Shown: positions 1 to 15,508, counted from the stretch's first letter. The stretch is DNA of 64,000 nt from Pohlia nutans (GCA_022496805.1 CM040085.1:48141811-48205810); one strand, 5' to 3'. Notes: generated by a model not told the origin, from the letters alone. Translations and numbers: made by a program.

Positions 1-135
1 TCCTTACAGAACAGGATTTAGAGAAATTTTCTTTGTAATTAGCCTTTCATCCAACAACGAAAAGAATTACAGAACGGGATTTAGAGCTCGACTTTGCAAA
101 ACAAGATTGCAAAACAAGGTAATTGTGACTTTTAC

Positions 136-451
136 CTCGATAACCCTAGTGCCAGCAAACCGAAGACGATGTTGCCAAATGTACTCAGCCAACACAATGC
201 TGCATGGCCACACATAAAGCCCATACTCCTCTTGCATAACCTGACAGAATTTTTTTGATCTCTTGAAACTTCCAACGAATTCACCACAGACACACCATTA
301 CCAAAAAAACAAACAAACAAACAGAGCGTACCTCGGAACACGAGATCGTCAAGCACTGTGAGTTTCCAGCATGTTGAAAATGGTGCTGGGAGACAGTCCT
401 CATCAGAAGCCCATCCTCCTCTCGTTCCCGTTTCTTCGTTTTCTCCGCCAT
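136..451 (-). CDS. METTL23-like protein methyltransferase, first two exons (gene runs off the left edge)
   Basis: Two exons are readable on the minus strand: 451-332 (ATG at 451, 40 codons) and 240-136 (35 codons), both phase 0, with donors GTACGC and GTAAAA and acceptor CTGTCAG. Joining them gives a basic N-terminus followed by QEEYGLYVWPCSIVLAEYIW and ending in RVIE, just before the glycine-rich SAM-binding motif I (usually ELGAG), which must lie on the next exon beyond base 1. The E-YG-YVWPC--VLAEY block is, from memory, characteristic of METTL23 and related family-16 (seven-beta-strand) protein methyltransferases; METTL23 is reported to methylate arginine in histone H3. Substrate here is unknown. 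The gene is divergent from the fibrillin gene with 178 bp between start codons. Truncation is only due to the window edge. Confidence 0.8.
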
Positions 452-629
452 AGCCACTGACCCGAATTGTGTGGGAGAGATCAACTAAAACCCAAAACAA
501 AGACCTAGATGAAGAACTCAAAATGTTTCCAATCGGTAGATTTCAACCCATCAAGTGAAGGACCGCGCTCAAAGATTGCAGACTTGTGTTTGTGTGTGAA
601 GACGGAGATTCCGAGGGGAGGGATTGATC
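452..629. promoter_or_regulatory. Bidirectional intergenic region, METTL23-like / fibrillin
   Basis: Only 178 bp separate the two divergent start codons, so both 5' UTRs and core promoters must overlap or lie within the neighbour's transcribed region. No TATA box is obvious. Promoter function is inferred from gene arrangement. Confidence 0.5.
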
Positions 630-2667
630 ATGGCAGTGTGTTCGGGGGCTTTGTCGTGGGTTTCCGTGGAATGTGCGGATTTGAAAAATGAACGCGGCGG
701 TCGGCCTCGGGGAGGGGGTGCGCAACGATGGTGCGCAGTGAAGATGTTTTCCAAGGAATGTTTTCCAAGAGCAAAGCTAATCAGCAGTTCCAGAGCTCAA
801 CGGCCGAGCTCTACATTGGTGGCGGTGAAAGCAGCTGCGGTGGATGTCAATGCTCCTCCGTCTGTTCTTGTTGACACACTCCTCTCCTTGGTAAGTACGC
901 CCATCTCCCTTTTGCTCAATTCTCACAACCAGTAGTGTGCAATTGGCACATTTCTAGAGCTAAGGGGAACATGGACAAGGCTACTAACGGTGGAAGCGGA
1001 ATGTATCGATTGAATGTGCAGGTGGAGGGCACCGACCGTGGCACGCAAATTGGCGAGCCAGAGAAGCGTGCCATTAATGAAATTGTGGCCAAGTTGGAGA
1101 CCCTGTGCATCCCGGAGCCTCTTTCCAGCCCCTTGTTGTTTGGAGGTACGGAACAATCTGAAGCTCCTGAGTGTTCAAACCCCAAACCCTACATTCTCAC
1201 TCATCTCTGCTACTAGAAAATTCTATCATTCTACCGCATGTGGTGAATATTAAGCACTAGTTTTGATATGATTCTGCTATCTGTGCTTGAATGCTAGTCT
1301 CCTGTTGTTAATCACAGACCCGAAATTCTCATTCATACAGATACTAACAATCTGGATCTCTGCTACGGAATGGTGTGATTCTGCCGCATAAGCTTCGCTG
1401 TGTTAAGCACCAGTTTTGAATTGATTCTGCTTGAACGCTAGTCTCCTGTTATTTAACCCCTAAGCGTCTAAAACGCCCAATATGGCCATCTGCATCACTG
1501 AACTTTGCAACGGTAGCATTTTCTCATTTTACCTCGGTTTTCTGATTGCAATACATCATTTAAAAGCTGTTGTTCTATACTACAAGATCAACAGTGCCAA
1601 CCGTGTCAAACTGAAGTCATTTTCACACAAACAGATGATGATTTGCAGCAGGGGGTCCAATTTTCCTACACTACAGAAAAGACACAGTGGACGCTTTGGG
1701 GTTAAGCTCCTTAAATTCTCATTCATGCAGATACTAAAAATCTGGATTTCTGCTACTAAACGGTGTCATTCTGGTCGCAAAGTGTTTGAATTGATGCTAC
1801 TTGAGTCTGTGCGTTGAACTTGAGAAGCTTGCTTGCAATTGGTTCATGGTGGGATTGCCATACAGACTGGGATGTGGCCTACAGCAGTAATCCGACGGCG
1901 CCAGGCGGGTACTACCGCAGCCTGCTGGGGCGTGCATTGCTCAAAACGAGAGAGATGGTGCAGAGCATCGATGCCCCGGACGCCATCACCAACAAGGTGG
2001 CCTTCGCTGCCTTGGGCGTTCTCGACGGCCAAGTCACTTTACAAGGTCCAAACTCACTCTCTTCTCTTCTTCCCTTTGCAAACCTCATGAATGCCATCTC
2101 TCTCCTCTTCCCTTTGCAAACCTCATGCCTGAAATATTAAGAAAGACAATGTGCATATTGTTTAATGTAAATAATGTTTACTCTGTGACTCGCCACCCAA
2201 CCATAGAAGAAAGATCTTGTCAATTAGACGTGATCTTCTAAGCCACACTTAAATAGTCCTAGTACTGTCTGTCTACATACTTAGAATATGTATCGACTAA
2301 CTAGACTACTATTTTGGTGTTCTAACTAACATGGAGTCAGTCATAGACACTTGCTCTGTCAGTTTCCTCATATCGATAAACTTGCACAACTAGACAGCCC
2401 CTAATTTATTGTATACCGCAGAGTGGTGAACACACGCACGCTCTCACAGTCGTGTGGGTGAATGTGTGTGCAGGAAAATTGACAGCTTTGGACAAGAATT
2501 GGGTGGAGATCGTGTTCGAACCGCCGCAAGTGGAGGTAGGGTCGCTGAAGATGCAATATGGAGGCAACAGCACTGTGAAGCTGGCCATTCTCTACTTAGA
2601 TGAGCTTGTAAGGATAGGCAGGGGCTCCAGGGGATCCCTCTTTATCTTCCGGCGTCGCACGGCATGA
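630..2667 (+). CDS. FBN6: Plastid lipid-associated protein / fibrillin, FBN6-like
   Basis: Four exons: 630-890, 1022-1145, 1866-2045, 2474-2667 (252 aa). Junctions were chosen for frame and family fit: exon 2 starts after GTGCAG at 1021 so that LLSL joins VEGTDRG, and exon 3 starts after ATACAG so that FG-D-WDVAYSS is continuous. The first ~70 residues are Ser/Arg/Ala-rich with few acids, like a plastid transit peptide. The mature part has the PAP/fibrillin (lipocalin-like) pattern: EGTDRG, WDVAYSSNPTAPGG, KTREMVQSIDAPD, VRIGRGSRGSLFIF near the C-terminus. From memory this matches Arabidopsis FBN6 better than other fibrillins; members act at thylakoids or plastoglobules in lipid and redox homeostasis. 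An in-frame TTG codon two codons upstream was ignored in favour of the ATG. Intron 2 carries a TTAA-bounded MITE. Confidence 0.85.
1453..1705. mobile_element. TTAA-bounded MITE, family D, in fibrillin intron 2
   Basis: It begins TTAACCCCTAAGCGTC and ends GACGCTTTGGGGTTAA, giving ~16-bp near-perfect terminal inverted repeats bounded by TTAA. It is 253 bp with no coding capacity. Its interior recurs, scrambled, at about 6370-6860. Confidence 0.75.
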
Positions 2668-4095
2668 ACTAATATCGTCCAAATAAGCATTTGGCATGAT
2701 TCCCATTATCAATTTTATTTTTTTTGTTGGATTTTGTTGGAAATTGAAAAAGAATTTTTGATTCTCTTAGCATGTATTTTTTGGACACTGAATGAGTAAA
2801 TTATGAATTTTCAAAGTGTTGATTATCTTTTGAAGCCCAAATTTAACCTCATGTTTTTTTGAGTAGGTCATATGTGGACCTCCTTTTGTTCAAATTTATT
2901 CATTTTTAGACTAACACGTGCAATGTTCTTCATTGTTTCTAGTGATATAAAATTTGATCCCATCTTAATTATGTTTTTTAAAATATGATTGATTGAATTT
3001 GTCATTTTAAAATGTACAAAGGACATATTACAAAAATGTAAATTTTATCATGATGTGTATTTTCATGTTTGTAATATGTCGTTTGTACGTTTTTTATACA
3101 ATGAACATATGTAAAACGTATGTCGAATGTAATCACCCCTATTCATCTCAACATACGTAAAACATTGCAAAAACATGACTTGCCAAGTTTGTGATGATGA
3201 AGCATAAGTTTGCAACAAAAAAAATTCTACTACACACTCGTTCAAAAGTCTCTTTTTAGATTCTTGTGTCGTGTGATAGTCGGGGTGATAGTGCATCAAA
3301 TTTGTCTAATGATCTTAAGTAAAACTTTTCTACTTAGTAAAAGTGGATAATTGTGCAGACACTTGTTTGAAGGCCTGCAGAATTCATTCATGACTCCACA
3401 TAAGGCATAGAGAAGCAATACGTCCTTTATTCCAAATGATCACCAACCACATTCTTACTACTCCCAAAGCCCCAAAAACACACAAATAGGCAGCACCCGT
3501 TGACAAATACTACCTCCAAATGTTCCCAACAAATTTTCTCACAAATGTGTTGACAACACAATCTACAATACATAGACTTTCTTTAAGAGAAATGACCTCA
3601 TCTTCTTTTTTACTATGTCCCAATCTAGATTGGACCTTTGATTTATTTCACTTGTGCAAGTTACTTGAGATAAGATTCACATTCTCATTCTTTGGCTATT
3701 TTTCCAACAACTAGCCCAAGTTGACGGAAAAATAGTAACGACGTAGAGAAATATGAAGAAAACAAATTTTGGCCACCTCAAAGAGCATCACGTATGGAGG
3801 CAATGCAAATTTTTAGCTAAGTTTAGGTAATTTTTTCTAAAATCCTTCTTATAAAATACCACCTATGAAGAGCAAGGGGAATGAGGGCGCAACTACTCTA
3901 AAAAAATCACGCTTTTTAGAAAAACATGGATGCAAATAGTGGATTACATTGCACTTTACTTATTATTCTTTCTGTTCTAGTGTTTCATTTCTAGAGTGAT
4001 ACATCAAGCTTGTATTTACAATGACAAGTAATATTTCTTTTCATTATGATTGCAATATTTCTTCTAGGTTGTACTATTAGAAGCATAGGCTTTTA
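2668..4095. other. AT-rich intergenic DNA with a MITE fragment
   Basis: No gene is visible. 2830-3012 is an end-less copy of the family A MITE (minus orientation), recognised by the shared run from the GAGTAGGTC block through GATATAAAATTTGATCCC to TTGAATTTGTCATTTTAAAA. The remainder looks unconstrained. Confidence 0.6.
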
Positions 4096-4176
4096 CTCCC
4101 TTTATTCCAGTTTGATTGCCGTAAATCAACACTATTTCTTTGTTCATTTGCGGCAATCAAAGTAGAACAGAGGGAG
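4096..4176. mobile_element. Stowaway-like MITE
   Basis: 81 bp folding on itself: left arm CTCCCTTTATTCCAGTTTGA plus TTGCCG, right arm its imperfect complement ending GAGGGAG. A TA precedes the left end; TG follows the right end, so the TA duplication is decayed on one side. The CTCCCT...CC terminus is the classic plant Stowaway (Tc1/mariner) signature. Confidence 0.75.
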
Positions 4177-4528
4177 TGTGATACGTTGGTCAAGACAATA
4201 TGATAAATGCTTGTACAATTTGAGAATGTCATATATCACATACATTTAGCAAATAGTACCAATATTTCAATTAAAAATAAATTTCAATATTTTTAATATG
4301 AATTGATGGATTCTCTTTCAAAAATTGTATAATAAAATAATCAAAACATATTTTGAAAATCCACTTGTGTAATTTCCAAACACCAATGTTTTATTGTACT
4401 TCTTTGGTAGAACTCAAGTTGTAAAAAGTTATGCAAGTCATTTATTATTGCATGTTTAATTTCTGTCAAATTTGTTTACTCCTAAATAATCGAGGGATTT
4501 TGATCAAAACTAATCTTGCAATTATACA

Positions 4529-4609
4529 CTCCCTTCGTCCCAAAATAAAACCAAGATAAGTACTCAAGAGTACAAAGGAAAATATGGTTTTATTTTGGGA
4601 CAAAGGGAG
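4529..4609. mobile_element. Stowaway-like MITE, second copy
   Basis: CTCCCTTCGTCCCAAAATAA at the left end is matched by the inverted complement ending TTTTGGGACAAAGGGAG at the right. The arms are about 26 bp with few mismatches and there is no coding capacity. Flanking TA is not immediately adjacent. Confidence 0.75.
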
Positions 4610-5914
4610 CATGTCTAACAAATTTTTACAACTTGAGTTCTACAAAAAGATTGTAGTAAAGAATTAGAGCTTCCACTTATAAACCATACTTTCATAGCAA
4701 CTTTGTCCTTCCTCGAACAAATAATTAATTATTTTCAAAAAATCAATTTGTTTTGCCAAAAAATAATTTATCATTTTTCAATTTTTTTCAAAAATAATTA
4801 ATAGCCATTTCATTGTTCATCCAAAGAGTTTTCTAGTGTGCACGTAGACCATATGAGAATATTAGAAGGGCCATATCTAGGCCCCAATTATAGTGTATAT
4901 GGGATCCGTTGAGTGGGTTTCAGCCAAAGCCGGAGCAAATATGCTTTATTTAATGACAACCAATTTGACATTATTGGCCATTTTAGAGCTTCACGTATTT
5001 GCATGTGGATTGGCCTTACTTAGGCATAGTGTATTTTCAGTTGACTTCATATTATGCATATGATGTAATATCTACTTACTAGTGGGACCCGTGCCGTTGA
5101 GCACATTGACGTTAGTTTAATGTTAAGAACTTTTATGGACTTCAAATATGTTGATTCAAGAAATAAATAATATATATGAATATTATTTAGTTAGAAAAAT
5201 AAAATATACATTGAAGGCCTCAAACATTGCCTCTATTTTCACACCAAGACCAAATCACACCACTAAAATTTCAAAGACAAATTATTTTCATCCCTTTTCA
5301 AAGCTAAAATTCCATCCCATTCTGTTTTTCAAATAATCTCCCCCAACTCCAAAATAAAAATCACGTGACAAACTCATTTTTTCACTCATCACGATGAACA
5401 GATTGATGATATCAGATGCAGTGAAAAGTCTGTAATACGGTCGTTCGCGGTCGTCCAAAGGGGTAAAAACCTTCGGTCAACCCAACAACATCCGCAAAAC
5501 CCACTCCCGGTACCGTCCAAAAGCTCAAATGCAATAAAGCACGAGTCCTAAAGACTAACCAGAAGTGGATTGTTGTAACAAATCAATAAATGGATTCCAA
5601 TTAATCCAACCCAACCGACCGCACGCCAATCGATACAACAACTCCACAAATGTTTGCAATGTACTGCAAAATAACAATGATCAATGAATTAAGATTTCTT
5701 CAAAAACACTATTCTTTCATTCAATTCTATTAATCATCGTGTTGTCAAATAGGCATATAATGAATTCTTCCATCATATGCATGTTGAAGTTTTTCAGTCT
5801 CTACTTTTCGTCTATGAAATGAGTTTTGTGAATAGATGTGATACATAGAATACATATTTTTAATTAGAAAGGGAGGAAACAAAGTTGTTGATAGTGTAGG
5901 GCCTCCACATACGT
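4610..5914. other. AT-rich gene-free stretch
   Basis: Neither strand shows a convincing open frame, RNA gene or recognisable repeat terminus. Short poly-A/T and AATT-rich runs dominate. Confidence 0.5.
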
Positions 5915-6145
5915 TTAATCTCTAAGGGACCAAAAAATCCAAATATTCAAATTCAAATATTAAATTCAGATATTTTGTAGTAGTTTTGAGTAGATCGTTT
6001 GTAGACTTCTTTTTTTTTTTTTTTGGTTATGTTCTTACCAATTTATGCAATGTTCTTCATTGATTCTGATGATATAAAATTTGATCCAATTTGTACTATA
6101 TTAATTTACAATATGATCAATTCAAGTCATCATTTTAAAACCATA
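5915..6145. mobile_element. Family A TTAA-MITE, right end lost
   Basis: TTAATCTCTAAGGGACC at the left end, then the family A interior in minus orientation (TTTTGAGTAG, ATGCAATGTTCTTCATTGAT, GATATAAAATTTGATCC). The match stops near 6145 without a terminal repeat. Confidence 0.6.
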
Positions 6146-7018
6146 TAAAATGATTTCAACTAACTTCAAAGTCACTCAACTATCATACAACTAATTTCAG
6201 AATACCTCAAATATCATTCACTAATTGTTTCAAACCCGCTTTCATCAATCCTCACTAACTTTTTGAAAGTAAAACTCTAAAAGAAATCGTTGTCTTGCTC
6301 CAAAAAAACTCCAATCCAAACCGTAATCCTCAAATCAATCTGCACAGATCCCCCAAAACGCCGAGGTTACTCAAAAAACGCCCAATATGACAATCTACAC
6401 TGAACTTTCCAAAAAATGGCTTTTATATTGTTTTTTTGATTGCTATACATCATTTTAAAGGTCTTGTTCTATATTAAAAGATCAATTGCGTCGACCGTAT
6501 TAAACTACCATGGAACTAAGTAATGCAACATACTATCATTCAACTAATTTCAAAGTCACTCACTTTGACTAACCTTTTGAAGGTAAAACCCTAAAACCGA
6601 GATGTATCGTCTATCTCCAAACAAACTCCACTCCAAAACTGTAATCTTCAAGTCAATTTGCACACGTTCTCCACAATGCCAACCAGTTTTAGTCAAAACA
6701 AAATGCAAGGTGACTCAAAAAACGACCATCTGCATCACTGCAAAATCAAGTTGAACCCTAAACCCTAAAACCCTAAATCAAGATCAAGTTGAAGTCATTT
6801 TCACACAAACAAATGATTTGCAGCATAGGGTCCAATTTTCCTACACTACAGAAAATTTAGGGTCTAAGATATGAGATTACATATGAGATTGCATTACATT
6901 TAATTAGTCTAAATTCCACCTTTTCAATTCCTACACCAGCAATTCTATAAAACAATGAGTAACACAAAGAGTGATCCAAATGCTCAACTGTTATCCTCAA
7001 CTGCAACAATTTTCAATT
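6146..7018. repeat. Rearranged family D repeat with interstitial telomere-like motif
   Basis: Blocks from the MITE in fibrillin intron 2 recur here out of order: AAAACGCCCAATATG, TTGCTATACATCATTTTAAA, GACCATCTGCATCACTG and TTTGCAGCATAGGGTCCAAT. Three CCCTAAA-type units lie at about 6757-6778, the plant telomere repeat, too short to be more than incidental. Confidence 0.5.
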
Positions 7019-7362
7019 CAGCTTGATCTTTTTTCCTCAACAACAAAGAAACAGACTCAAACTGAGACAAATTGAGCTTCATCTTTTTCAACAGCAAAGA
7101 AACAGACTCAACAATGCAACTTGATCTTTTTTTCCTCAACCTTTTTTCCTCAACAATAAAGAAACAAACTCATCCTCAACAATTTTGATCTTTTTTCTTC
7201 AACAACAATGAAATCGACTTGATTTTTTTTCCTCAACAACAAACAAACTTGATTTTTTTTTTCAACTTGATCTTTTTTCTTCAACAACAAACAAACAAAC
7301 TCATCCTCAACAATTCGACTTAACAACAACAAAGAAACTTGATTTTTTTTCCGCAACACTTT
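7018..7362. repeat. Degenerate tandem repeat (TTGATCTTTTTTCCTCAACAACAAAGAAAC-like)
   Basis: About ten decayed copies of a ~35-bp unit alternating TTGATTTTTTTTCCTCAAC and AACAACAAAGAAAC. The Lys/Asn/Gln/Val-rich frame that it produces on the minus strand is an artefact of the repeat. Confidence 0.7.
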
Positions 7363-7685
7363 GCCCTGAGATAAAAGAAACACAACAACGATTCATTGCT
7401 CACCTTCCCTACACCAACAAAGTAACAATAAACCTTTCAACCTTTTCTTCAAACCTTTTCTTTCCCCATCACTCCGCCCTGAGAAGATTTGCAGCAAGGA
7501 GTCCAACTACATAGTGGACGCTTAAGGTTCAGCCTGAAGTTTGGATCATTGCGGAGGAGAGTCATCAGGGAGAAGAGCACAGTAGATACAGAAGCGCCGT
7601 GACCAAAGGCACATCAACGCAGAAAGAAAGAACGCCGTGAAAGAAGGAACGCAGATGAAAGACAGCCACTTGTTTTTGAGCTTCG

Positions 7686-7734
7686 ATTGTCTCCTCGACG
7701 GATTCCAGCGCGGAACGGTCGAGTGAGACAAACC
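7686..7734. repeat. Palindrome, copy 1
   Basis: TTGTCTCCTCG ... CGAGTGAGACAA around a core GATTCCAGCGCGGAAC. The inner ~45 bp are nearly identical to the palindrome at 8145-8209. Confidence 0.65.
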
Positions 7735-8144
7735 GAGCTGCAATTTATTCCAATGTTATTTTTTTGTTATTCCAAAAACAATTCTTCGTTTATTATTTTA
7801 ATTTATTCTGGCACAAGCCAAAATTTAGTCCACTGCAAAAAGAATAATACAGCAACCCATAATACAATGGCGGTGTCAGATCCAATTGAATTAACTTATG
7901 ATTTATATTTATTTTATTTTTAAATTGTTTTTTTTGGCACAAATAAAGAGGATCTTCACTGTGGAAAATTTATGTTGAGGACAATTAAATATATTTTCCG
8001 TATCAGTAAAATAAATGAGTTCTGTAGAAAAGGAGCACCTTATCTCACTTGTTGGTATAATTTACCACAGTAGCCGACAAATACACTTCCTTCCATGTGG
8101 GTAATGCAATGGTACTGTAGGAGCAAGAAAGAAGGTGGATGACA

Positions 8145-8209
8145 GCAGGACGGTTTGTCTCCTCGCCGGATTCCAGCGCGGAACGGTCGAGTGAGACAAA
8201 CCGTCCTGC
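8145..8209. repeat. 65-nt palindrome, copy 2
   Basis: Arms GCAGGACGGTTTGTCTC and GAGACAAACCGTCCTGC are perfect 17-bp inverted complements; inside, CTCG/CGAG and GGATTCC/GGAAC continue the stem around an AGCGC loop. It is far more GC-rich than its surroundings. Confidence 0.8.
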
Positions 8210-9831
8210 ATTGTATAATAGATTTCATCTTTCTTTTAATTTAATTTTTCCATATTTCGTTAAACTTGCAACAAAATTTCCAAAGTAATTCGTTTTTAGT
8301 TTTTTCGGGTATTTAAAAGCAAAGTTGCTATGAAGGTACGGTAGATGGATTTTCAAAAATAAAAATTTCATTACATATTTTGAAAAAGGAACTATGAATA
8401 TACATTAAAAAATATTGAAAACACATTTTAGTTTTAATTTGTGATATGTTGTGATTGAACAAAAGTATAAGATTCATAAGCTAAGAGCTGGTCGAAATCC
8501 ACAAGGCTAATGTTAATCGTAATGCTCCTGTATGCGTTTCCAAAATGCAACACCGCATCGTCCATTCCCCACCACGGGATCTTGTGAGACATGCAAGATC
8601 TTGTCTATAAGCACCAGAAACTGTTAGGTACCAATTGTGGTCACCTATAAAAGCACTTGTTTCAACTTTAGGAGTTCCCAATCTAGTTATCACAAGCATT
8701 AATTATGAATACCAAGTTAGCAATCTGATTGGACTAGAAATGAAAGACTGTTATTGGTACACCTACTAACATGAATAGTAGTTTATGCATATTAAGTTCG
8801 AAAATTTATAACAAAATCATACATTGTGAAAAAATTAATTAAAAATTAATCTTGGCTATTAAACCAACAGTTTTATGTGCTGCCATTTTTTATCATTGAA
8901 AATCAGCGCTCCATGTAGGTTGAAATGCTTAAACTGACGGCAAATGAGTAAGTCCGGCAACTGGATCCTGCTGAAGATGCTCTTAGCCGTTAGACCTGAA
9001 GCACTATGACATAAGGATCATGTTGACTGCTCTCTATTTCATCATTTGTAATGCCAGGATGTAAACTAAATGTGGAATTCAAGTGAGGCTCTCAACCAAT
9101 GTAGAAATTGCCACATACCACAACTTGAGAGAGAACCGATTATTTCCTTGTAATATGTCATTTTATAATAAATATTAAAAACCTTCTACTGCATCTGCGG
9201 CACTTCAAGCATTTTAAAATACATGTGTGAATTAGGAAGATGTATTGAGATGTGAAGAGAGCTTCAGTATATTATGAATGTAAGTGATAAGTAGATAAGT
9301 AATATGACTTCTCATACATAACAATCTGCAACAGCTTGATAGACAATATCCAGGACAGCGTATAAATTCCACAACATAAATGAAACAATTTGCAGGGAGC
9401 ACACCGGAAAACTGGAAGTGACACGGCACTCATGTAGCTTATTCAGTGCATATAAAGGAACAAGATCGATGAAACCAACAGCTGCTTTTATAAATCAAAC
9501 CGTTGCAAGACTTTGGCTTCAATCATCCGAAGTTAAAAGCTTGGTTCAGAGTGATGGGGGCCACTACACCCCGCAAATATGAAAGAAGCCTAGCGTTTGG
9601 AGCGCTAAGTTAGGTTTGCATCATCCCCATCCATGTCATAGCTACACGACACTAAGACACATGAGGAAACATACAGAGCCGGTGTTCTGCAAGATTCTGT
9701 GAAATTATTGATAAACTCTTCGAAAGTCAGCCGGATAATATGCCCTGTACAGTATAAAGAGCACATAATCTTACAGACATATGTTCAGTTGTCTTTTTCC
9801 CAAAAATTAAAAGAAAGGGTTGGAGAACACC
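8210..9831. other. Intergenic DNA and enolase 3' region
   Basis: No convincing gene. The last few hundred bases before 9832 should contain the 3' UTR of the leftward-transcribed enolase gene; no exact polyadenylation site can be assigned. Confidence 0.4.
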
Positions 9832-12935
<3,104 letters not shown>

Positions 12936-13560
12936 AGCTAGCAAGCGATTGAAAAAACAGATTTAAAACAAATAATGCCCGGCAATCGAGAAACTAATGA
13001 AGAAGAGGCTCCAGCATCTAGAGGGGGACGAGCGTGGACAAACTTATAGCGCGGAGGTTGAGGGGAGGAGGAGGATGGATGTGGGTGGATGAGGATGGGT
13101 GTTGGATGAATGTGAAATGCCCATTGTGCGTTGGGAAGAGGCAGGGGCCACATGCCAGGGGGGGCTGTGGGCGCTCCGCTCGCTGGCTGTGGTGACTTGT
13201 GCTGGTTTGTCCTTCACCTTTGGCATTTTAAAAAGGTCGCCTCCCCTATCACCATGAGCTGGATGGACGGACAGACTACTGAACCCGGTTTTGGATGATA
13301 TGTAGCCAATCCAGTTCAGGATTTCCTTGTGTCCAATCCAATAAACTAGTGTGGACATGTGCTGTTAGTCAATACGTTCGGCGTGATTTAGCCATGCTTT
13401 TCTTTTTCTTTTCTGGAATAATTTATTTGTAATTTAATTCAATTTATGGTGGCAAAATTCGATTAAAATTTCATAACTTTCTTACCATAGGTTTAAAAGC
13501 CACTAAAACCCTTCTCGTAGAGTGCTTCAAAATCGATACCAAAAATGGGATCAAAGGGCG
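12936..13560 (-). promoter_or_regulatory. Enolase upstream region
   Basis: The first ~100 bases upstream of the ATG should hold the 5' UTR. CT/GA-rich and GC-rich stretches lie upstream. No unambiguous TATA box was identified; the assignment is positional. Confidence 0.4.
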
Positions 13561-13599
13561 CACGGTCTGGGAGATCTCAACGTAACATACAAGACAAAC

Positions 13600-13700
13600 A
13601 AACAAACAAACAAAAATAGATAGATAGAAACTCCGGTCTCTTTCAAGGCCGGCGTGAATAAAGTATTGTTCGTAATATTAATGACCCAGTGCCCACTAAA
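13600..13700. repeat. Dispersed repeat E, copy 1
   Basis: GATAGAAACTCCGGTCTCTT followed by CAAGGCCGGCGTGAATAAAG, then GACCCAGTGCCCAC...GGGCCATTGG. The same segment is present inverted at 49360-49465, and its first 50 bp at 22985-23040. Probably one end of a decayed transposon. Confidence 0.6.
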
Positions 13701-14520
13701 CAAAGGGCCATTGGAAGAAAAAACAAACAATACCTTCTTTAATGTATAGATGTGTTTACGTCCCTTTATAGTTTTAAACTTAATAGGCTTCATTTTGTTA
13801 GTTAAGCTCAAATGCAATAGAACTCATTTTCATGGCCTAAATTTAGTTTAAGCAAGGAAAAATAGAAAAATTCAACTACACTACATGGTGAACCCTTTTT
13901 ACTACTCTTTTGTAGTTGGGACCCCATCTAAAATCCAAAAGTAGCTTGAATGATCTAAATTTAACTTGAAGAGGCGGCATGACCAATGAAAACCCTTCAA
14001 AAAAAGAATTGGATGAAATTTATCGTTCCTTCTTCATCCAACAACTGCTTCAAATCATCCAAAAGCCAATTTTTGGTTTTGGCAGCAATTAGGGGTTAAG
14101 GTAATTCTGGACCACCATAGTCACATCTTTACTTGCAAAGTTGATACGCCAATAGAGTTATTTGTAAAGTAAAGCTAAACATTTCTCCAAGAGGGAAAAC
14201 AAGGTAGAACTAGTTTTTAGCTTGAAAGGCGGCAAAAATAAGTTTTGGCTACTTTTTTTGGAACAATCACAAGGCTCTGCATTGTCATGGAAATTCAAAC
14301 CTTACACCTCACCAATGCAAGAGAAGCTCCCCCCACACCACACTCGAGTTCCCAATAGGGGAATCTATTTGTGCTCCCACACCAACCCTCATGCTCACCC
14401 AAAACAAGTGTTTAGTGGCTTGTGACTAACAAGTACAAAAAAATCTATGTGAAGGCTACAATCTCCAGCCAACAGACAAGGTTACTCCCCCCTATTTACT
14501 TTACGGATAACTCTAACAGC
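13701..14520. other. Gene-free stretch with one orphan MITE end
   Basis: An isolated AATTAGGGGTTAA at 14087-14099 looks like the right end of a TTAA-MITE, but no matching left end was found. Nothing else is recognisable. Confidence 0.4.
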
Positions 14521-14522
14521 TC

Positions 14523-14716
14523 CAAAAAATTGCACCTACCCAATTTTTTGTAAATTAACAATTTCTAAAGTGAAATTAGATTCTGAATAATTATTTACAC
14601 CGTTGTGGTCGAGGGCATAAAAAAATTGCACCTACCCAATTTTTTGTAAATTAACAATCTCTAAAGTGAAATTAGATTATGAATAATTATTTACACCATT
14701 GTGTTCAAGGGCATAA
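14523..14716. repeat. Two-copy 98-bp tandem duplication
   Basis: The block starting AAAAAATTGCACCTACCCAA and ending GTTGTGGTCGAGGGCATAAA is repeated immediately with only a few substitutions. Confidence 0.85.
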
Positions 14717-14926
14717 AAAGAATTGCACTAAATGTTCAGATGTAACATAACATAACATAGCAGTTCAGGATGTCCTCCTTTTTGGAACTGGATCAAATGA
14801 GCATTTTTTAATGTGATCCAGTTTCACCTTCTATAACAGGTCGTACCACTGGCAGAAGGTGGTTCTCCTTTCAAGAGCCATGCTTGCCCATTTTGTAGGT
14901 CCCCATGGTAATTCATGTGTTGGAAG

Positions 14927-15508
14927 TTAACCCCTAAAGGACCGTAAGGCCCCCACGCGGCTTCTGGAACTAGAAAGTGAGGAAATTCGGGTTCTTGGGC
15001 TTTGAATTGTAGGATGAGCAATAAAGAGACCCTAACTCTTTTTGAGAGCTGAATCCGTAGGTACTTCATGATCGGAAATTCATCAAGTGAGCGATTTTTG
15101 ATGATTTTTTTGAGTTGCACGGTGGGTATCTAGGCGTCACTTCAGACCCTCATATCTTTCTCCTCACACCTCCAAATTACTTGAATTTTTTTTCACATGT
15201 TTGAAATGATGATTTCTACTCACAGTAAAAATTTCAAAATTTTTGGAGCACTTTTGAACAATCCGATTTCAGCATGTGTACAAAATACCCCAAACAAGTT
15301 CCATCAATCTTCTCAACGGTGGCATTTTCTCAAAAATTGTGCGATTTTGATGATCTTTTTTTCATAAAAAAGCTACGTAAGTCTTCTTTAGTTTCAACGG
15401 TGCCGATTGTCAAAATTACCCCACACCAATGAGGAATTGAGCTTGCTACAAGAGCTAGTTAAGAAAACAAAAGCTAAGTTCAACACCCCCCGGTCCTTTA
15501 GGGGTTAA
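14927..15508. mobile_element. TTAA-bounded MITE with GGACCG termini
   Basis: Left end TTAACCCCTAAAGGACCG, right end CGGTCCTTTAGGGGTTAA: perfect 18-bp inverted repeats, 582 bp in total. Termini resemble family A but the interior is unrelated. No transposase-like frame. Confidence 0.8.

Noticed and set aside
6754..6778. Telomere-like CCCTAAA repeats as a telomere or fusion point
   Set aside because: Only about three units, embedded in ordinary repeat DNA.
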